Positions 37,427-49,246 of a stretch of DNA of 64,000 nucleotides are shown here, in pieces. The notes under the pieces were generated by a model. That model searched no databases. It was not told the origin of the DNA and saw nothing but the letters and a program-made list of their open reading frames with translations. The stretch covers positions 141,816 through 205,815 of the forward strand of contig NZ_KV788388.1 in assembly GCF_001807265.1 (NCBI RefSeq), read 5' to 3'. The position numbers and the translations under genes were made by a program. The stretch is from Corynebacterium sp. HMSC05H05 (GTDB taxonomy: Bacteria > Actinomycetota > Actinomycetes > Mycobacteriales > Mycobacteriaceae). The first letter of the stretch is position 1; each line of letters begins with the position of its first letter.

Positions 37427-38689
37427 ATGGGCGATACGCAGGAGATCATCCGCGCAGCCGCCGACATTCTGACCAAGCGCTACGGCGGCGAGCAGGAGCT
37501 TGTCGACGTCGAGAGGCTCGACGGCTCAGGGCTTGCGGACGTGTTTCGGGCGCGGGTTGTGAACAACCCGTTTTTCCAGCACCGCTCGGTGGTGGTGAAG
37601 CACTCGCCGGCCACCGGCGACGAGCTGGCGGACGCGGCGTTCTTGCGTGAGACGGTGGCCTACCAGTTCGCCACGTCGTTAAGCGAGGAAGTGCGCCCGG
37701 GCCCGGTGCTGCTGGGCTACGACACTGCGCAGCGCATCCTGATCATTTCGGATCTGGGCGACGGGCGCACGCTCGCGGACCTGCTGCAGGACGCCGATGC
37801 GGAAACCCACGTGGATCTCCTGCGTCGCCTTGGCCGCGCGCTGGGCAAGATGCACGCCGGCACCGCGGACGACGAGGACGCGTTCAACGTGCTGTTCCAG
37901 CGCATGACGCGTTCGCGGCAGAACGCGGCGAACCTGCAGCTCTTGCGTGACCGCTTGCTGTCGCACCGCATCCGCATCGGCGTGGAGTTTTTGGAAAACG
38001 CCGGCATCGAGATTCCGGGGGAGGTCCGGTTCGCCGCCACAAACGTGCGCACGCGGCTGCTCCGCGGCGGCATGCGCGCGTTCACGCCGTTCGACCTGAC
38101 CCCGGACAACATCATCCAGACCGGCCACTCCTTCCATTTCCTGGATTACGAGTGGGCGGGTTTTCGGGACGTCACCTTCGACGTGGCGTTTGTGGTTGCC
38201 CGCTTCCCGGTCTTCCTCGCGGCGCAGCCGTTCAACGCCGCAGCCACGGACGCCTTCGTCGACGCGTGGGTGAGCGAGGTGCGCGGCATCTGGCCCAGCG
38301 TGGAGCACCCGGATACGCTCCAGGCACGGATTACCGCGGGGCTCATTGGCTGGGCGATGAGCAGCGTGGCCATGCTGGACCCGGTCAGCCCGGCAGAATT
38401 GCTCGAGCACGACGCCAAGCTCAAGGAGGACTTCGAGGCTGCAGGCCTCGACGTGTCCGGCCTCGGTCCGCTTGAGGCGAGCGTGGATGCAGAAGAGCAT
38501 TCCGCGGACCACGCCGGTGATGTGCTGCGACCGCCTTCGAAGGGGCCGTTTACCGCAGATGAGGTGCTTGTGCGCCGGGATCTGCGCGAGACGTTCGAGT
38601 CCCTCGCCGCGTTCGCGGGCACCGGCAAGGACCCCGCTTACCGCACGATAAGCGAGTTCGCCCAGACGCTGGCCGAGCGCTTGCGCTAG
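37427..38689 (+). CDS. Aminoglycoside phosphotransferase-like kinase
   Basis: A 420-residue APH/choline-kinase-like protein. The catalytic loop reads FDLTPDNII and the metal-binding segment [11 protein letters not shown]. The usual HGDLHPGN histidine is replaced ([10 protein letters not shown]). The substrate is unknown and resistance is not implied. It starts 7 bases after aspS and ends 11 bases before rarA, so the three are probably one transcript. Confidence 0.75.
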   Translation: MGDTQEIIRAAADILTKRYGGEQELVDVERLDGSGLADVFRARVVNNPFFQHRSVVVKHSPATGDELADAAFLRETVAYQFATSLSEEVRPGPVLLGYDTAQRILIISDLGDGRTLADLLQDADAETHVDLLRRLGRALGKMHAGTADDEDAFNVLFQRMTRSRQNAANLQLLRDRLLSHRIRIGVEFLENAGIEIPGEVRFAATNVRTRLLRGGMRAFTPFDLTPDNIIQTGHSFHFLDYEWAGFRDVTFDVAFVVARFPVFLAAQPFNAAATDAFVDAWVSEVRGIWPSVEHPDTLQARITAGLIGWAMSSVAMLDPVSPAELLEHDAKLKEDFEAAGLDVSGLGPLEASVDAEEHSADHAGDVLRPPSKGPFTADEVLVRRDLRETFESLAAFAGTGKDPAYRTISEFAQTLAERLR

Positions 38690-38700
38690 GAGAGGTTCTG

Positions 38701-40062
38701 GTGGAGCAAGAGGGACTCTTCGCAGCCGCTGGTGGCAATGACGGCCGCGGCGATTCCGGCAACCGAGGCACCGCCTTTTTCGAGGCGGGGGCCTCGGCAC
38801 CTCTGGCCGCGCGCATGCGCCCGCGAACCCTCGACGAGATTGCGGGCCAGCGGCACCTGCTCAGCGAGGGCAAGCCGTTGCGAAGGCTTATCGACGGTTC
38901 CGGGGCCGCCTCCGTGATCCTCTACGGCCCGCCGGGCACAGGAAAGACCACCATCGCATCGCTGATCGCGTCCGCGATGGGTCAGAACTTCGTTGCGCTC
39001 TCGGCGCTGTCCTCGGGCGTGAAAGAAGTGCGTGCCGTGATCGACGAAGCACGGCGCGATCTCATCCGCGGCGAGAAAACCGTGCTGTTCATCGACGAGG
39101 TCCACCGCTTTTCCAAGACCCAGCAGGACGCGCTGCTCGCCGCAGTGGAAAACCGCACCGTGCTGTTGGTCGCCGCGACCACGGAAAACCCGAGCTTCAG
39201 CGTGGTTGCGCCACTGCTGTCGCGCTCGCTGCTGCTAAAGCTGGAGTCCCTCGACACCGACGATCTGCGCGGGGTGCTGGACCGCGCGATGGCGGACGAG
39301 CGCGGGTTCAACGGCGAATTCGAGCTTGACGACGACGCACGCGACCAGCTGGTCCTCCTCGCCGGCGGCGACGCCCGCCGTGCGCTGACATATTTGGAGG
39401 CCGCGGCCGAGGCGGTGCAGCCGGGGGAGACCATCACCGTCGACACGGTGAAAGAAAACGTCAACCGTGCCGTTGTGCGCTACGACCGGGACGGCGACCA
39501 GCACTACGACATCGTCAGCGCGTTCATCAAATCCATCCGCGGCTCAGACGTCGACGCCGCCCTGCACTACCTGGCCCGGATGATCGAGGCGGGGGAGGAC
39601 CCCCGCTTTATCGCGCGGCGCCTGGTCATCCACGCCTCCGAGGACATCGGCATGGCAGACCCGACCGCGCTGCAGACCGCCAACGCTGCGGCGAACGCGG
39701 TGCAGTTCATCGGCATGCCCGAGGGGAGGCTCGCACTCGCGCAGGCGACGATCCACCTGGCCACGGCGCCGAAGTCGCCGTCGGTGATCCAGTCCATCGA
39801 CCGGGCGTTAGCGGACGTGCGCGCAGGCCACGCCCCGCCGGTGCCGGCGCACCTGCGCGACGGGCACTACGAAGGCGCGAAGGCCATGGGCAATGCGGTG
39901 GGCTATGTCTACCCGCATGATGATCCGTTGGGCGTCGTCAAGCAGCAGTACATGCCCGACGGCCTCGAAGAGGCCGTCTACTACGAACCCACCGACCACG
40001 GCGCGGAGCGGCGCATCAAAGACTTCATCGGGCGGCTGCGTGCCCTCGTCCGCGGGCGGTGA
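38701..40062 (+). CDS. rarA: Replication-associated recombination protein A (AAA+ ATPase)
   Basis: 453 residues with Walker [10 protein letters not shown], Walker [10 protein letters not shown], sensor 1 [10 protein letters not shown] and the MgsA/RarA C-terminal oligomerization domain ([18 protein letters not shown]). It acts at stalled replication forks. A GTG start follows GGAGAGG. Confidence 0.93.
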   Translation: MEQEGLFAAAGGNDGRGDSGNRGTAFFEAGASAPLAARMRPRTLDEIAGQRHLLSEGKPLRRLIDGSGAASVILYGPPGTGKTTIASLIASAMGQNFVALSALSSGVKEVRAVIDEARRDLIRGEKTVLFIDEVHRFSKTQQDALLAAVENRTVLLVAATTENPSFSVVAPLLSRSLLLKLESLDTDDLRGVLDRAMADERGFNGEFELDDDARDQLVLLAGGDARRALTYLEAAAEAVQPGETITVDTVKENVNRAVVRYDRDGDQHYDIVSAFIKSIRGSDVDAALHYLARMIEAGEDPRFIARRLVIHASEDIGMADPTALQTANAAANAVQFIGMPEGRLALAQATIHLATAPKSPSVIQSIDRALADVRAGHAPPVPAHLRDGHYEGAKAMGNAVGYVYPHDDPLGVVKQQYMPDGLEEAVYYEPTDHGAERRIKDFIGRLRALVRGR

Positions 40063-40087
40063 CACCGGGCTGCGTCCGGGCGCGGGG

Positions 40088-40093
40088 TAGAGT
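40088..40093 (+). promoter_or_regulatory. Candidate -10 element for alaS
   Basis: TAGAGT fits TANNNT and lies 43 bases before the alaS GTG. No clear -35 is visible. Confidence 0.4.
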
Positions 40094-40135
40094 AAGCGCG
40101 GATAAAAACCGGCGCTGCTGAAAGGACAATCACGC

Positions 40136-42802
40136 GTGCAGACCCATGAGATCCGAGAGCGGTTCACCAACCACTTCGTCGAGGCCGGCCACACCCCGGT
40201 GCCGAGCGCCCCGCTGATTCTGGACGACCCGACGCTGCTGTTCGTCAACGCCGGCATGGTGCCGTTCAAGCCGTACTTCCTGGGCGACCAGACTCCGGAT
40301 TTCGCTAACGGCACCGCCACCTCCATCCAGAAGTGTGTGCGCACCCTGGACATCGAGGAAGTGGGCATCACCACCCGCCACAACACGTTCTTCCAGATGG
40401 CCGGCAACTTCTCGTTCGGCCAGTACTTCAAGGAAGGCGCAATCACGCACGCCTGGACCCTGCTCACCGGCGCTGTCGAGGACGGCGGGCTGGGCCTGGA
40501 CCCGGAGCGCCTGTGGGTGACGGTCTACCTGGACGACGACGAGGCTGCCTCGATCTGGCGCGACAAGATCGGTATCCCGGAAGAGCGCATCCAACGCATG
40601 GGCATGGAGGACAACTTCTGGTCCATGGGCATCCCCGGCCCCTGCGGCCCGTGCTCGGAGATCTACTACGACCGCGGCCCGGAGTACGGCGTCGAGGGCG
40701 GCCCGATCGCCGACGACAACCGCTACATGGAGATCTGGAACCTCGTGTTCATGGAGTCCATCCGCGGCGAGGGCGACAAGAAGGGCAACTTCGAGATCGT
40801 CGGAGAGCTGCCGCAGAAGAACATCGATACCGGCATGGGCATCGAGCGCGTCGCCTGCATCCTGCAGGGCGTGGACAACGTGTATGAGACCGACCTTCTG
40901 CGCCCCGTCATTGACGCTGCCGTGGAGCTGACCGGCGCGAAGTACGACGCCGGCAACAAGGACGACGACGTGCGCTTCCGCGTCGTCGCCGACCACGCGC
41001 GCACCGGCATGATGATCATCCTCGACGGCGTGACCCCGTCCAACGAGGGCCGCGGCTACATCCTGCGCCGCCTGCTGCGCCGCATCATCCGCTCCGCACG
41101 CCTGCTGGGCGCGACCGGCCCGGTCATGGAGACGCTGATGAACACCATCATGGACACTATGACCCCGTCCTTCCCGGAGATCGCGGACAACCGCGAGCGC
41201 ATCCTGCGCGTCGCCGTCGCCGAGGAGAAGGCGTTCTCCAAGACCCTGGAGGCGGGCACCTCGCGTTTCGACGAAGCCGCCTCCGCCGTCTCCGCATCCG
41301 GCGCCAAGGTCCTGCCGGGCGCGCAAGCCTTCGAGCTGCACGACACCTACGGTTTCCCGATCGACCTGACCGTGGAGATGGCCCGCGAGGCTGGCCTGGA
41401 CGTGGACATGGACGCCTTCAACGCGGCTATGCAGGAGCAGCGCGAGCGCGCCAAGGCCGACAACAAGGCGAAGAAGCACCGCAACGTGGACGAGTCGCTC
41501 TACCGCGAATGGGTGGACGCGAACCCGACCGAGTTTGTGGGCTACGACCAGCTCACCCACGACGCGAAGGTCATCGGCCTGGTGCGCGGCGGCGAGAAGG
41601 TCGGGGAGGTTGCCCAGGGCGACGAGGTGGAGGTCATCCTGGATGTGACCCCGATGTACGCAGAGTCCGGCGGCCAGATGGCCGACCGCGGCCGCCTGGT
41701 CATGGGTGAGACCATCCTCAACGTCAACGACGTGCAGCGCGTGGGCAAGAAGCTGTGGCTGCACAAGGCCACAGTGCAAAACGGCGGGCTGGATCTGGGC
41801 TCCACCGTCACCGCCGAAGTGGACGAGGCATGGCGCCACGGCGCCCGCCAGGCGCACTCCGCGACCCACTTGATCCACGCCGCGATCCGCCAGGTGCTCG
41901 GACCCACCGCAGTCCAGGCTGGTTCCTTGAACAAGCCCGGTTACCTGCGCTTCGACTTCAACTACACCGAGCAACTCACCGACGCGCAGCTGCAAGAGAT
42001 CGCCACCATCACCAACCAGGCGGTGGACGCGGACTTTGCGGTCAACACCCTTGAAACCTCGCTCGAGCACGCGAAGGAGATGGGTGCGATGGCGCTGTTC
42101 GGCGAGAGCTACGGCGACACCGTGCGCGTGGTGGAGATCGGCGGGCCGTTCTCCATCGAGCTGTGCGGCGGCACTCACGTCGAGCACGCCTCCCAGATCG
42201 GCCCCGTGGCTGTCCTCGGCGAGTCTTCCGTCGGCTCCGGCGCGCGCCGCATCGAGGCCTACTCCGGCATGGATTCCTTCAAGTTCCTGTCCAAGGAGGC
42301 CGCGCTCGCGTCCGGTCTGGCCGCGGAGTTGAAGGCCCCGACCGATCAGCTGCCGGACCGTATCGCCCAGCTCACCGAGCGCCTGCGCGCGGCCGAGAAG
42401 GAGATTGCAAACCTGCACCGCCAGCAGCTTTTGGCCTCCACCGCCAACTTGGCGGATGAGGCGCAAACGGTGGGCGTGCACCGTCTCGTCGCAAAGCAAC
42501 TGCCCGAAGGCATCAACACCGGCGACCTGCGCACGATCGCGAACGACCTGCGAGGCAAGCTGCAGGCGGAAGATGCCGTGATCGTGCTGCTTTCCCAAAC
42601 GGGCGAGAAGGTGTCCCTGGCCGCTGCTGCGACGCCGCAGGCCGTGGAATCTGGTGTGAAGGCTGGGGACTTGGTCAAGCTGATCGGCCAGTACGTGGAC
42701 GGTAAGGGCGGCGGCAAGCCGGATCTGGCGCAGGGCACCGGCGCCAACCCGGCCGGCATCGATGATGCGCTGTGCGCGGTGCGTGAATCGCTCGTGGGAT
42801 AG
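40136..42802 (+). CDS. alaS: Alanyl-tRNA synthetase
   Basis: A full-length 888-residue enzyme. The catalytic domain begins [14 protein letters not shown]. The tRNA-recognition domain is central, and the editing domain has the zinc motifs [10 protein letters not shown] and [11 protein letters not shown]-terminal oligomerization domain follows. It charges tRNA-Ala and clears mischarged Ser/Gly. The GTG start is preceded by GAAAGGAC. ruvX and mltG follow, a conserved order. Confidence 0.97.
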   Translation: MQTHEIRERFTNHFVEAGHTPVPSAPLILDDPTLLFVNAGMVPFKPYFLGDQTPDFANGTATSIQKCVRTLDIEEVGITTRHNTFFQMAGNFSFGQYFKEGAITHAWTLLTGAVEDGGLGLDPERLWVTVYLDDDEAASIWRDKIGIPEERIQRMGMEDNFWSMGIPGPCGPCSEIYYDRGPEYGVEGGPIADDNRYMEIWNLVFMESIRGEGDKKGNFEIVGELPQKNIDTGMGIERVACILQGVDNVYETDLLRPVIDAAVELTGAKYDAGNKDDDVRFRVVADHARTGMMIILDGVTPSNEGRGYILRRLLRRIIRSARLLGATGPVMETLMNTIMDTMTPSFPEIADNRERILRVAVAEEKAFSKTLEAGTSRFDEAASAVSASGAKVLPGAQAFELHDTYGFPIDLTVEMAREAGLDVDMDAFNAAMQEQRERAKADNKAKKHRNVDESLYREWVDANPTEFVGYDQLTHDAKVIGLVRGGEKVGEVAQGDEVEVILDVTPMYAESGGQMADRGRLVMGETILNVNDVQRVGKKLWLHKATVQNGGLDLGSTVTAEVDEAWRHGARQAHSATHLIHAAIRQVLGPTAVQAGSLNKPGYLRFDFNYTEQLTDAQLQEIATITNQAVDADFAVNTLETSLEHAKEMGAMALFGESYGDTVRVVEIGGPFSIELCGGTHVEHASQIGPVAVLGESSVGSGARRIEAYSGMDSFKFLSKEAALASGLAAELKAPTDQLPDRIAQLTERLRAAEKEIANLHRQQLLASTANLADEAQTVGVHRLVAKQLPEGINTGDLRTIANDLRGKLQAEDAVIVLLSQTGEKVSLAAAATPQAVESGVKAGDLVKLIGQYVDGKGGGKPDLAQGTGANPAGIDDALCAVRESLVG

Positions 42803-42879
42803 CCACGTTGTAATCCGTGACACGCCGAGCCAGCGCCCCGCCGGTTCCACAGGAAACGGTTAGGTTTAACCAAGGCCAG

Positions 42880-42911
42880 TTGACCGCCCCGCCGTTAACC
42901 GGTCTGTTACT
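42880..42911 (+). promoter_or_regulatory. Candidate promoter upstream of ruvX
   Basis: TTGACC (42880-42885) and GTTACT (42906-42911), spaced 20 bases, lie in the 142-base alaS-ruvX gap. The spacing is longer than ideal. Confidence 0.3.
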
Positions 42912-42944
42912 CACGTAGCCGTCGAAGGTGGAAAGGAAACACGG

Positions 42945-43433
42945 ATGAAGGTGCAGCCAGACACCCCGGGGCTCGACGACCCGGGGCAGGGCCGCCGCAT
43001 CGGCATCGATGTGGGCACCGTCCGGATCGGCGTCGCTTCCTCTGACAAGGATGCGACGCTGGCTACCCCTGTTGAAACGGTCCGCCGGGTCACCGGGTTC
43101 AAGGACCGCGACGGCGAGGACATCGAACGCCTGCTGGCGCTCATCGACGAATTTGATGCGGTGGAGGTTGTCGTCGGCTTGCCGTCGAACCTCAACGGCG
43201 ACGGGTCGAAGAGTGTGAAGCACGCAAAAGAGATCGCTTTCCGTATTCAGCGTCGCAGCGACGTGCCGGTGAAAATGGCGGATGAGCGGCTGACCACGGT
43301 CGCCGCCACCCAGGCTCTGCGGGCGTCGGGTGTGCGCGAAAAGGACGCACGCGCCGTGATCGACCAGGCGGCAGCGGTGGAGATTCTGCAATCATGGCTG
43401 GACGGCCGCAAGAACTACCTCAAGGAGAATTAA
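42945..43433 (+). CDS. ruvX: RuvX/YqgF-family Holliday junction resolvase-like nuclease
   Basis: 162 residues with the RNase H-like motif [30 protein letters not shown], and [11 protein letters not shown]. The C-terminal acidic segment is [15 protein letters not shown]. Family members process pre-16S rRNA 5' ends; a junction resolvase role has also been proposed. The ATG follows GGAAAGGAAAC. mltG starts 2 bases after the stop. Confidence 0.92.
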   Translation: MKVQPDTPGLDDPGQGRRIGIDVGTVRIGVASSDKDATLATPVETVRRVTGFKDRDGEDIERLLALIDEFDAVEVVVGLPSNLNGDGSKSVKHAKEIAFRIQRRSDVPVKMADERLTTVAATQALRASGVREKDARAVIDQAAAVEILQSWLDGRKNYLKEN

Positions 43434-43435
43434 CC

Positions 43436-44584
43436 GTGACCCCACGACAAGCCGCCATGCGGCGCACACGGAGCACCGCAGTGCTGGTTGCTTCGCTCCT
43501 GCTGATCATCGGCTTGATCGCCTGGATTGCCATCGCCCGCGGCAACAACGTGTCCGACTACGAGGGTGCGGGCAACGGCGAAGAACAGGTAGTGCAGATC
43601 AAGGAAGGCGCCAGCCTTTCCGCACTTGGCCCGGAGCTGGAAGAGCGCGGCATCGTCGCGTCCGACAATGCGTTCCAGACAGCTGCGGCGAACAATCAGA
43701 ACGCCGACAACATCCAGCCCGGCTTTTACCGCTTGCAAGAGGAGATGAGTGCCGAGTCTGCTGTGGAGGCACTGCTTGATCCGCAGCAGCGCGTCACGCC
43801 GTTGCAGGTCTACGGCGGCGCGACCCTGATGGACATCAACATCCTCGGCGGACAAAAGCGCCTGGGCATCCTCACCATGATTCAGCAGTCCGCCTGCGGT
43901 GAGAAGCCCGCGCCCGACTGCGTGAAGCTGGAGGACCTGAACAAGGTTGCGGCGGAGGCCGATCCGGAATCCCTTGGTGTGCCGGAGTGGGCGCGTGAGA
44001 CGGTCGCTGGCCGCGCTGGTGACGCGAAGCGTCTCGAGGGTCTGATTGCCCCGGGCGAGTACATCATCGACCCGCACGCGAGCGCAGAAGAGATCCTGAC
44101 AGATCTGATCACCCGGTCCGCGAAGCAGTACGAATCCACCGATATTGTCGGCCGCGCTCAGGCTGTTGGGTTGACTCCGTACGAATTGCTCACTGCAGCG
44201 TCGCTGGTTGAACGCGAGGCGCCCGCGGGAGAGTTTGACAAGGTCGCCCGTGTCATCTTGAACCGCCTGGATGAGCCGATGCGCCTGGAGTTCGACTCGA
44301 CGGTCAACTACGGCCTGCCGTCTGTTGAGGTCGCAACCACCGACGAAGACCGCGGTCGTGTCACCCCGTGGAATACCTACGCCATGGACGGGCTGCCGCA
44401 AACGCCGATTGCCTCTCCGTCGATCGAGGCCATTGAAGCGATGGAGCACCCGGCCGAAGGCAATTGGCTGTTCTTCGTCACCGTGGACAAGGACGGCACG
44501 ACGATCTTTAACGACACATTCGAGCAGCACCTCAACGACACCCAGCGTGCGGTGGACTCCGGCGTGCTCGACTCTCAGCGTTAA
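43436..44584 (+). CDS. mltG: Endolytic peptidoglycan transglycosylase MltG
   Basis: The 382-residue protein has an N-terminal transmembrane helix (about 12-33), a LysM-like region, and the YceG domain. The catalytic Glu lies in LTAASLVERE. It cuts nascent glycan strands to terminate their growth. The GTG follows the ruvX stop directly. The order ruvX-mltG-aroE is typical for Actinobacteria. Confidence 0.93.
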   Translation: MTPRQAAMRRTRSTAVLVASLLLIIGLIAWIAIARGNNVSDYEGAGNGEEQVVQIKEGASLSALGPELEERGIVASDNAFQTAAANNQNADNIQPGFYRLQEEMSAESAVEALLDPQQRVTPLQVYGGATLMDINILGGQKRLGILTMIQQSACGEKPAPDCVKLEDLNKVAAEADPESLGVPEWARETVAGRAGDAKRLEGLIAPGEYIIDPHASAEEILTDLITRSAKQYESTDIVGRAQAVGLTPYELLTAASLVEREAPAGEFDKVARVILNRLDEPMRLEFDSTVNYGLPSVEVATTDEDRGRVTPWNTYAMDGLPQTPIASPSIEAIEAMEHPAEGNWLFFVTVDKDGTTIFNDTFEQHLNDTQRAVDSGVLDSQR

Positions 44585-44587
44585 CCC

Positions 44588-45406
44588 ATGGAAACCACAC
44601 ACCGCGCCGCCGTGCTCGGCTCGCCCATCGCGCACTCCCTGTCCCCGGTTCTGCACAACGCCGGATACGAGGCGGCGGGCCTTGACGGCTGGGAGTACAC
44701 CCGGATCCTCTGCGAGGCGGACGACCTTTCCCGGATCGTGGGGGAGGCGGACGAATCCTTCCGCGGATTCTCGGTGACCATGCCGTGCAAGTTCGCGGCG
44801 CTGGATGTCGCAGATGAGGTGACCGAGAGGGCGAAGCAGATCGGTTCTGCGAACACGCTGACGCGTGTCGCCGGCGGATGGCGCGCCGACAACACCGACT
44901 GCGAAGGCGCGTTGGTGGCCCTGCAGGAACTGCTGGGAAAGACCCCGGCCAAACGCGCGATCCTGGTCGGTGCCGGAGGTACCGCCCGTGCCGTGATGTG
45001 GGCCCTGCGCGAGAGCGGCTGCGAGCAGGTCACCGTTGTCAACCGTTCAGACCGCGCGGCTGAGTATGTGGAATTGGTGCAGGGCATGGACGTATCCTTC
45101 TGCACCTTCGACGCGGACCTTGAGGCTATCGCTTTGGAAGCGGATGTCGTCGTGTCCACCGTCCCCGCGAATGCGTTGGAGCGGCACGCCGAGGCACTCG
45201 GGCATGCCCCGGTGTTCGATGTGATCTACAACCCGTGGCCGACGCCCTTGGCTATTCGCGCCGCTTCGAACGGCTACGCGGTGGTGGGCGGGCTGTCCAT
45301 GCTGGCGGGGCAGTCTTATGCCCAGTTCGAGCAGTTCACTGGCGTTGTAGCTCCCCGCGAGGCTATGCGTGAGACGCTGTTGCACCACTGGGAGCGCTCC
45401 CGCTAG
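44588..45406 (+). CDS. aroE: Shikimate dehydrogenase
   Basis: 272 residues with the substrate loop GSPIAHSLSPVLHN, the catalytic Lys segment FSVTMPCKFAAL and the NADP(H)-binding loop VGAGGTARAVMWAL. It reduces 3-dehydroshikimate. It starts 3 bases after mltG and leads the aro cluster. Confidence 0.93.
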   Translation: METTHRAAVLGSPIAHSLSPVLHNAGYEAAGLDGWEYTRILCEADDLSRIVGEADESFRGFSVTMPCKFAALDVADEVTERAKQIGSANTLTRVAGGWRADNTDCEGALVALQELLGKTPAKRAILVGAGGTARAVMWALRESGCEQVTVVNRSDRAAEYVELVQGMDVSFCTFDADLEAIALEADVVVSTVPANALERHAEALGHAPVFDVIYNPWPTPLAIRAASNGYAVVGGLSMLAGQSYAQFEQFTGVVAPREAMRETLLHHWERSR

Positions 45407-45416
45407 TCTCGCCATC

Positions 45417-45824
45417 ATGGGGTACGGGGGAGTCGCGGCCTTGCTGCTTTGGTCTGTGCTGTTGTGCACTTACGACATCCGTGAGCGCAGGCTGCCGGAC
45501 GCGCTGACGGTGCCGCCTGCGGTTGCAGCTGCGGCCGCGTGTCTGTGGGACGTGTCCCTGGTATGGGGGCTGATGTGGCCAGCGTGGTATCTGCTGGTGG
45601 GGCGGGGCATCGGCGGGGGCGATATCAAACTTGCGGTACCGCTCGGGGTAGTCTGCGCGGCGGCCGGCGGGCCGTTTGGCGTGGTTGCGGGACTTGGGCT
45701 ATCGGGCCTGCTCACCGTCGGTGCTGCCGTCGCGTGCGGCAGGCGCTCTGTGCCGCACGGACCGTCCATGCTGTCCGCTGCGTGGGCGCTGATTCCTCTT
45801 TTGTGTATGTATTCGGGGGTTTAA
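45417..45824 (+). CDS. Prepilin peptidase-like protein (A24 family, minimal)
   Basis: A 135-residue polytopic protein with about four hydrophobic segments. The two aspartates of A24 aspartyl proteases are visible in [11 protein letters not shown] and [10 protein letters not shown] (the GxGD motif). The N-terminal methylase domain of full-length PilD is absent. No pilin genes lie near. Encoded between aroE and aroC in relatives too; its substrate is unknown. The ATG is chosen after the aroE stop. Confidence 0.78.
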   Translation: MGYGGVAALLLWSVLLCTYDIRERRLPDALTVPPAVAAAAACLWDVSLVWGLMWPAWYLLVGRGIGGGDIKLAVPLGVVCAAAGGPFGVVAGLGLSGLLTVGAAVACGRRSVPHGPSMLSAAWALIPLLCMYSGV

Positions 45825-45861
45825 GGGCGGAGAGGAGCTCGGCTTGTGCAAGAATATCGCC

Positions 45862-47085
45862 ATGCTTCGTTGGACAACGGCCGGTGAATCGCACGGCCAA
45901 GCCCTCATTGCGTTAGTGGAGAATGCGCCGGCAGGTTTGCCGGTGCGTAAAGAAGAGATTGCCCATCAGTTGGCCCGCCGCCGTCTCGGCTACGGGCGCG
46001 GCGCCCGCATGAAGTTTGAGGCCGATGAGCTCACCCTGCTCACCGGCGTGGTGCACGGAACGTCGATTGGCAGTCCTATTGCCATCCAGATCGGTAACAC
46101 TGAATGGCCGAAGTGGACCACCATCATGTCCGCCGAGCCCGTGGACTTGGAGGACCCGGAGGTGGCGAAGGCCATGTCGTCCGGGCGAGGAGCGTCGTTG
46201 ACCCGCCCGCGCCCGGGCCATGCGGATTTCGCGGGCATGATCAAGTACGGCTTTGATTCGGCGCGTCCAGTGCTCGAGCGCTCGTCTGCGCGCGAGACCG
46301 CAGCGCGTGTGGCGGCGGCGACTGTGGCCCGCAGCTTCCTGCGTGAAACGTTGGGCGTCGAGGTGTTTTCGCATGTGATCTCCATCGGCGAGTCTGCTCC
46401 GTACAACGGCCCACACCCGAGTTTTGCGGACATCGAAGCTATCGACGCTTCGCCGGTGCGCGCCTACGACAAGGACGCGGAAGCCGACATGGTTGCCCGC
46501 ATTGAGGCGGCGAAGAAAGACGGCGACACGCTCGGCGGCATTGTCGAGGTCATCGTGGACGGACTGCCCGTTGGCTTGGGTTCGCACGTCTCCGGCGAGC
46601 GTCGCTTGGATGCGCGCCTGGCTGCCGCGCTCATGGGTATCCAGTCGGTGAAAGGCGTTGAGGTCGGCGACGGTTTTGAGGAAGCGCGCCGTCGCGGCTC
46701 GCAGGCGCACGACGAGATGGTGCGCGGGCAGAGCGGCATCGAACGTTCCACCAACCGTGCCGGCGGTCTCGAAGGCGGCATGACCAACGGCGAGCAGCTG
46801 CGGGTGCGTGCGGCGATGAAGCCGATCTCTACCGTCCCGCGCGCGCTGAAAACCGTGGACATGTCTACCGGAGAGGCAGCGACCGGTATTCACCAGCGCT
46901 CGGACGTGTGCGCGGTGCCCGCCGGTGGTGTAGTCGCTGAGGCGATGGTTGCGCTGGTGTTGGCTCAGGCGGTGTCAGAGAAGTTTGGCGGCGATACTGT
47001 GGACGAGGTGCGACGCAACGTGGAGTCGTACCGCGCATACACGGCAGACAGGCTGGCGTTTGTCCAAGAGGAGGACATGACATGA
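45862..47085 (+). CDS. aroC: Chorismate synthase
   Basis: 407 residues with the conserved openings [30 protein letters not shown] and [20 protein letters not shown]-binding residues lie in [10 protein letters not shown]. It converts EPSP to chorismate using reduced FMN. The ATG is selected over an upstream in-frame TTG/GTG region by homology. The stop overlaps aroK as ATGA. Confidence 0.96.
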   Translation: MLRWTTAGESHGQALIALVENAPAGLPVRKEEIAHQLARRRLGYGRGARMKFEADELTLLTGVVHGTSIGSPIAIQIGNTEWPKWTTIMSAEPVDLEDPEVAKAMSSGRGASLTRPRPGHADFAGMIKYGFDSARPVLERSSARETAARVAAATVARSFLRETLGVEVFSHVISIGESAPYNGPHPSFADIEAIDASPVRAYDKDAEADMVARIEAAKKDGDTLGGIVEVIVDGLPVGLGSHVSGERRLDARLAAALMGIQSVKGVEVGDGFEEARRRGSQAHDEMVRGQSGIERSTNRAGGLEGGMTNGEQLRVRAAMKPISTVPRALKTVDMSTGEAATGIHQRSDVCAVPAGGVVAEAMVALVLAQAVSEKFGGDTVDEVRRNVESYRAYTADRLAFVQEEDMT

Positions 47086-47732
47086 CCACCCCGGCCGGGG
47101 GATCCCCGGCAGACATCGTGAATGACTTGGTGGATGATCTGGCACCGGAAAGCGCGACGCCGTTCGACGAAAACGACGCGCCGAGTGCGACCGAGCTCGT
47201 CGCCGCCTCTCCGGCGATGGTGTACTCCGCACCGCGTGTCGTGTTGGTTGGCATGCCGGGGGCTGGGAAGTCCACCATCGGCCGTCGCATCGCCAGCGCA
47301 CTGAACCTGCCCATCGTGGATTCCGACGTGCTGATCGAGCAGGGCGAGGGCAAGACTTGCGGCGAGGTGTACGCGCAGCTCGGCGAGGAGGAGTTCCGCA
47401 AGCTCGAGGTGGGCTACGTTGCCCGCGCGCTTGCCACTGGCGGAGTAGTCAGCCTCGGTGGCGGCGCGATTGTCTCCGAAGAAGTGCGAGCGCTGCTGCA
47501 GCGCCACACTGTTGTGTGGATTGATGTCACCGTCGAAGAGGGGATCCGCCGCACCGCCGAGGACGCGTCGCGCCCTGTGCTCGACGGCGACGACCGTGAG
47601 CAGCGCTACCGCGACTTGTTGGAGCAGCGCGAGCCGCTCTATCGCGAGGTCTCCAGCTTCCGCGTGCGCACGGACGAACGCCCGCCGCAGCGTGTGGTGG
47701 CGGAAGTCCTCGGGTTCATCGACGTGGATTAA
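47082..47732 (+). CDS. aroK: Shikimate kinase with N-terminal extension
   Basis: 216 residues. The kinase core begins at about residue 50 with P-loop GMPGAGKST (57-65), and the shikimate-binding region includes [18 protein letters not shown] and LGGGAI. The first 45 residues are acidic, low-complexity and unusual for AroK (about 170 residues). The ATG at 47082 is coupled to aroC. An alternative start is Met46 at 47217. It phosphorylates shikimate. Confidence 0.9.
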   Translation: MTTPAGGSPADIVNDLVDDLAPESATPFDENDAPSATELVAASPAMVYSAPRVVLVGMPGAGKSTIGRRIASALNLPIVDSDVLIEQGEGKTCGEVYAQLGEEEFRKLEVGYVARALATGGVVSLGGGAIVSEEVRALLQRHTVVWIDVTVEEGIRRTAEDASRPVLDGDDREQRYRDLLEQREPLYREVSSFRVRTDERPPQRVVAEVLGFIDVD

Positions 47733-47756
47733 CCTTTTAGGAGAAAGGCGAGACGC

Positions 47757-48809
47757 ATGGCCGTAGTTGAGGTTACGGGCCAAAACCCGTATTCCATCCA
47801 TATTGAGCGCGACAATCTTGACCAGGCTGCCCAGCGCGTCGCACACATCGGTGCCCGCCGGGCGCTTGTCGTGCACCAGTCGCCGCTTGGGGATGCCGCA
47901 CAGGCGCTCGCAGGAACGCTCAATGACGTAGGGGTGGAGCCGGTTGCGGTGTGCGTGCCTGACGCGGAGGCCGGGAAGGACCTAGCGGTTCTTTCCAACC
48001 TCTGGGACACGCTCGGTGCGCACGGTTTTTCTCGCCAGGACGCGGTTGTCGGCCTCGGCGGCGGCGCGGTGACGGATCTTGCCGGTTTCGCCGCGGCGAC
48101 GTGGATGCGCGGCATCAAGGTCGTGCAGGTGCCCACAACGCTTTTGGCCATGGTGGATGCGGCCGTGGGCGGCAAGACCGGCATCAACACCGCTGCCGGC
48201 AAGAATCTCGTTGGGGCGTTCCATGAGCCGGATAGTGTGTTCATAGACCTTGCCCACATTGACACCCTGCCGGCAGCAGAGGTCGTTTCCGGCTCCGCGG
48301 AGCTGATCAAGACCGGGTTCATTGCGGATCCGCAGATCCTCGAGCTTTACAAAGACGGTGCGGAGCACCATTGGCCGGAGCTGGTGCGCCGTTCCGTGGC
48401 GGTGAAGGCGTGCGTTGTCGGCCAGGACCTCAAGGAGTCCGGACTGCGCGAGATCCTCAACTACGGCCACACGCTCGGCCACGCCATCGAGCGCCGCGAG
48501 AACTATTCCTGGCGCCACGGCAACGCGGTCGCGGTGGGCATGATGTTCGTCGCGCACTTGGCGTTGGGCAGGAAGCTTATCGACGCACCGTTGGTCGCCC
48601 TCCACGAGGACATCCTCACAAGAGCTGGCTTGCCCACACGCTACGAGGCGGGCGCTTTCGACGAGCTGCACGACGCCATGCTGTTGGACAAAAAGAACCG
48701 TGACGGCCGTATCCGCTTCGTCGTCCTCGACGGGTTGGGCTCTGCCACCCGTCTCGAAGACGCGACGGTGGATGAGATGCGTGCGGCCTTTGATGCGATT
48801 TCGGAGTAG
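47757..48809 (+). CDS. aroB: 3-dehydroquinate synthase
   Basis: 350 residues with the NAD-binding [21 protein letters not shown] and the metal-binding His in [11 protein letters not shown] and [11 protein letters not shown]. It makes 3-dehydroquinate from DAHP. It follows TAGGAGAAAGG and is followed by aroQ after 2 bases. Confidence 0.96.
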   Translation: MAVVEVTGQNPYSIHIERDNLDQAAQRVAHIGARRALVVHQSPLGDAAQALAGTLNDVGVEPVAVCVPDAEAGKDLAVLSNLWDTLGAHGFSRQDAVVGLGGGAVTDLAGFAAATWMRGIKVVQVPTTLLAMVDAAVGGKTGINTAAGKNLVGAFHEPDSVFIDLAHIDTLPAAEVVSGSAELIKTGFIADPQILELYKDGAEHHWPELVRRSVAVKACVVGQDLKESGLREILNYGHTLGHAIERRENYSWRHGNAVAVGMMFVAHLALGRKLIDAPLVALHEDILTRAGLPTRYEAGAFDELHDAMLLDKKNRDGRIRFVVLDGLGSATRLEDATVDEMRAAFDAISE

Positions 48810-48811
48810 CG

Positions 48812-49246
48812 ATGAAGATTCTGGTGCTCAACGGGCCGAACTTGAACAGGCTGGGCAAGCGGCAGCCGGAGATTTACGGGTCGGTCACGCTGGCGGACGT
48901 CGAAAAGCAATTGTGTGAGCGCGGCAGCGAGCTCGGCGTGGAGGTGGAATGCCGCCAGTCCAACCACGAGGGCGAGTTGATCGACTGGGTGCACGAGGCT
49001 GCGGACAACGGCTGGGCCGTGGTCATCAATCCCGGCGGATTTACCCATACCTCCGTCGCGCTGCGTGACGCACTGGTAGAACTGGAAGATCACCACGGCT
49101 TTATCGAGGTGCACATTTCCAACGTGCACGCACGCGAGCCGTTCAGGGCGCACTCCTACCTTTCGCCGATCGCCGAAGGCGTTATTGCGGGGCTGGGGGT
49201 GGACGGCTACCGGCTCGCACTCGACTACTACGCAAGGAGGCTCTGA
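48812..49246 (+). CDS. aroQ: Type II 3-dehydroquinate dehydratase
   Basis: 144 residues with the type II active-site segments [18 protein letters not shown] (catalytic Tyr), [17 protein letters not shown], and [18 protein letters not shown]. Its stop shares one base with the pepQ ATG. Confidence 0.95.
   Translation: MKILVLNGPNLNRLGKRQPEIYGSVTLADVEKQLCERGSELGVEVECRQSNHEGELIDWVHEAADNGWAVVINPGGFTHTSVALRDALVELEDHHGFIEVHISNVHAREPFRAHSYLSPIAEGVIAGLGVDGYRLALDYYARRL

Noticed and set aside
37427..38689. Aminoglycoside resistance gene
   Set aside because: It is a distant APH-fold kinase with an altered catalytic loop, in a core gene context, so resistance cannot be inferred.
40130..42850. A very long open frame antisense to alaS (906 codons), and similar ones antisense to carB and the 5'-nucleotidase gene
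   Set aside because: High-GC codon bias leaves long stop-free antisense frames. The products are Val/Leu/Gly/Arg/His-rich without domains, and the sense genes are clearly functional.
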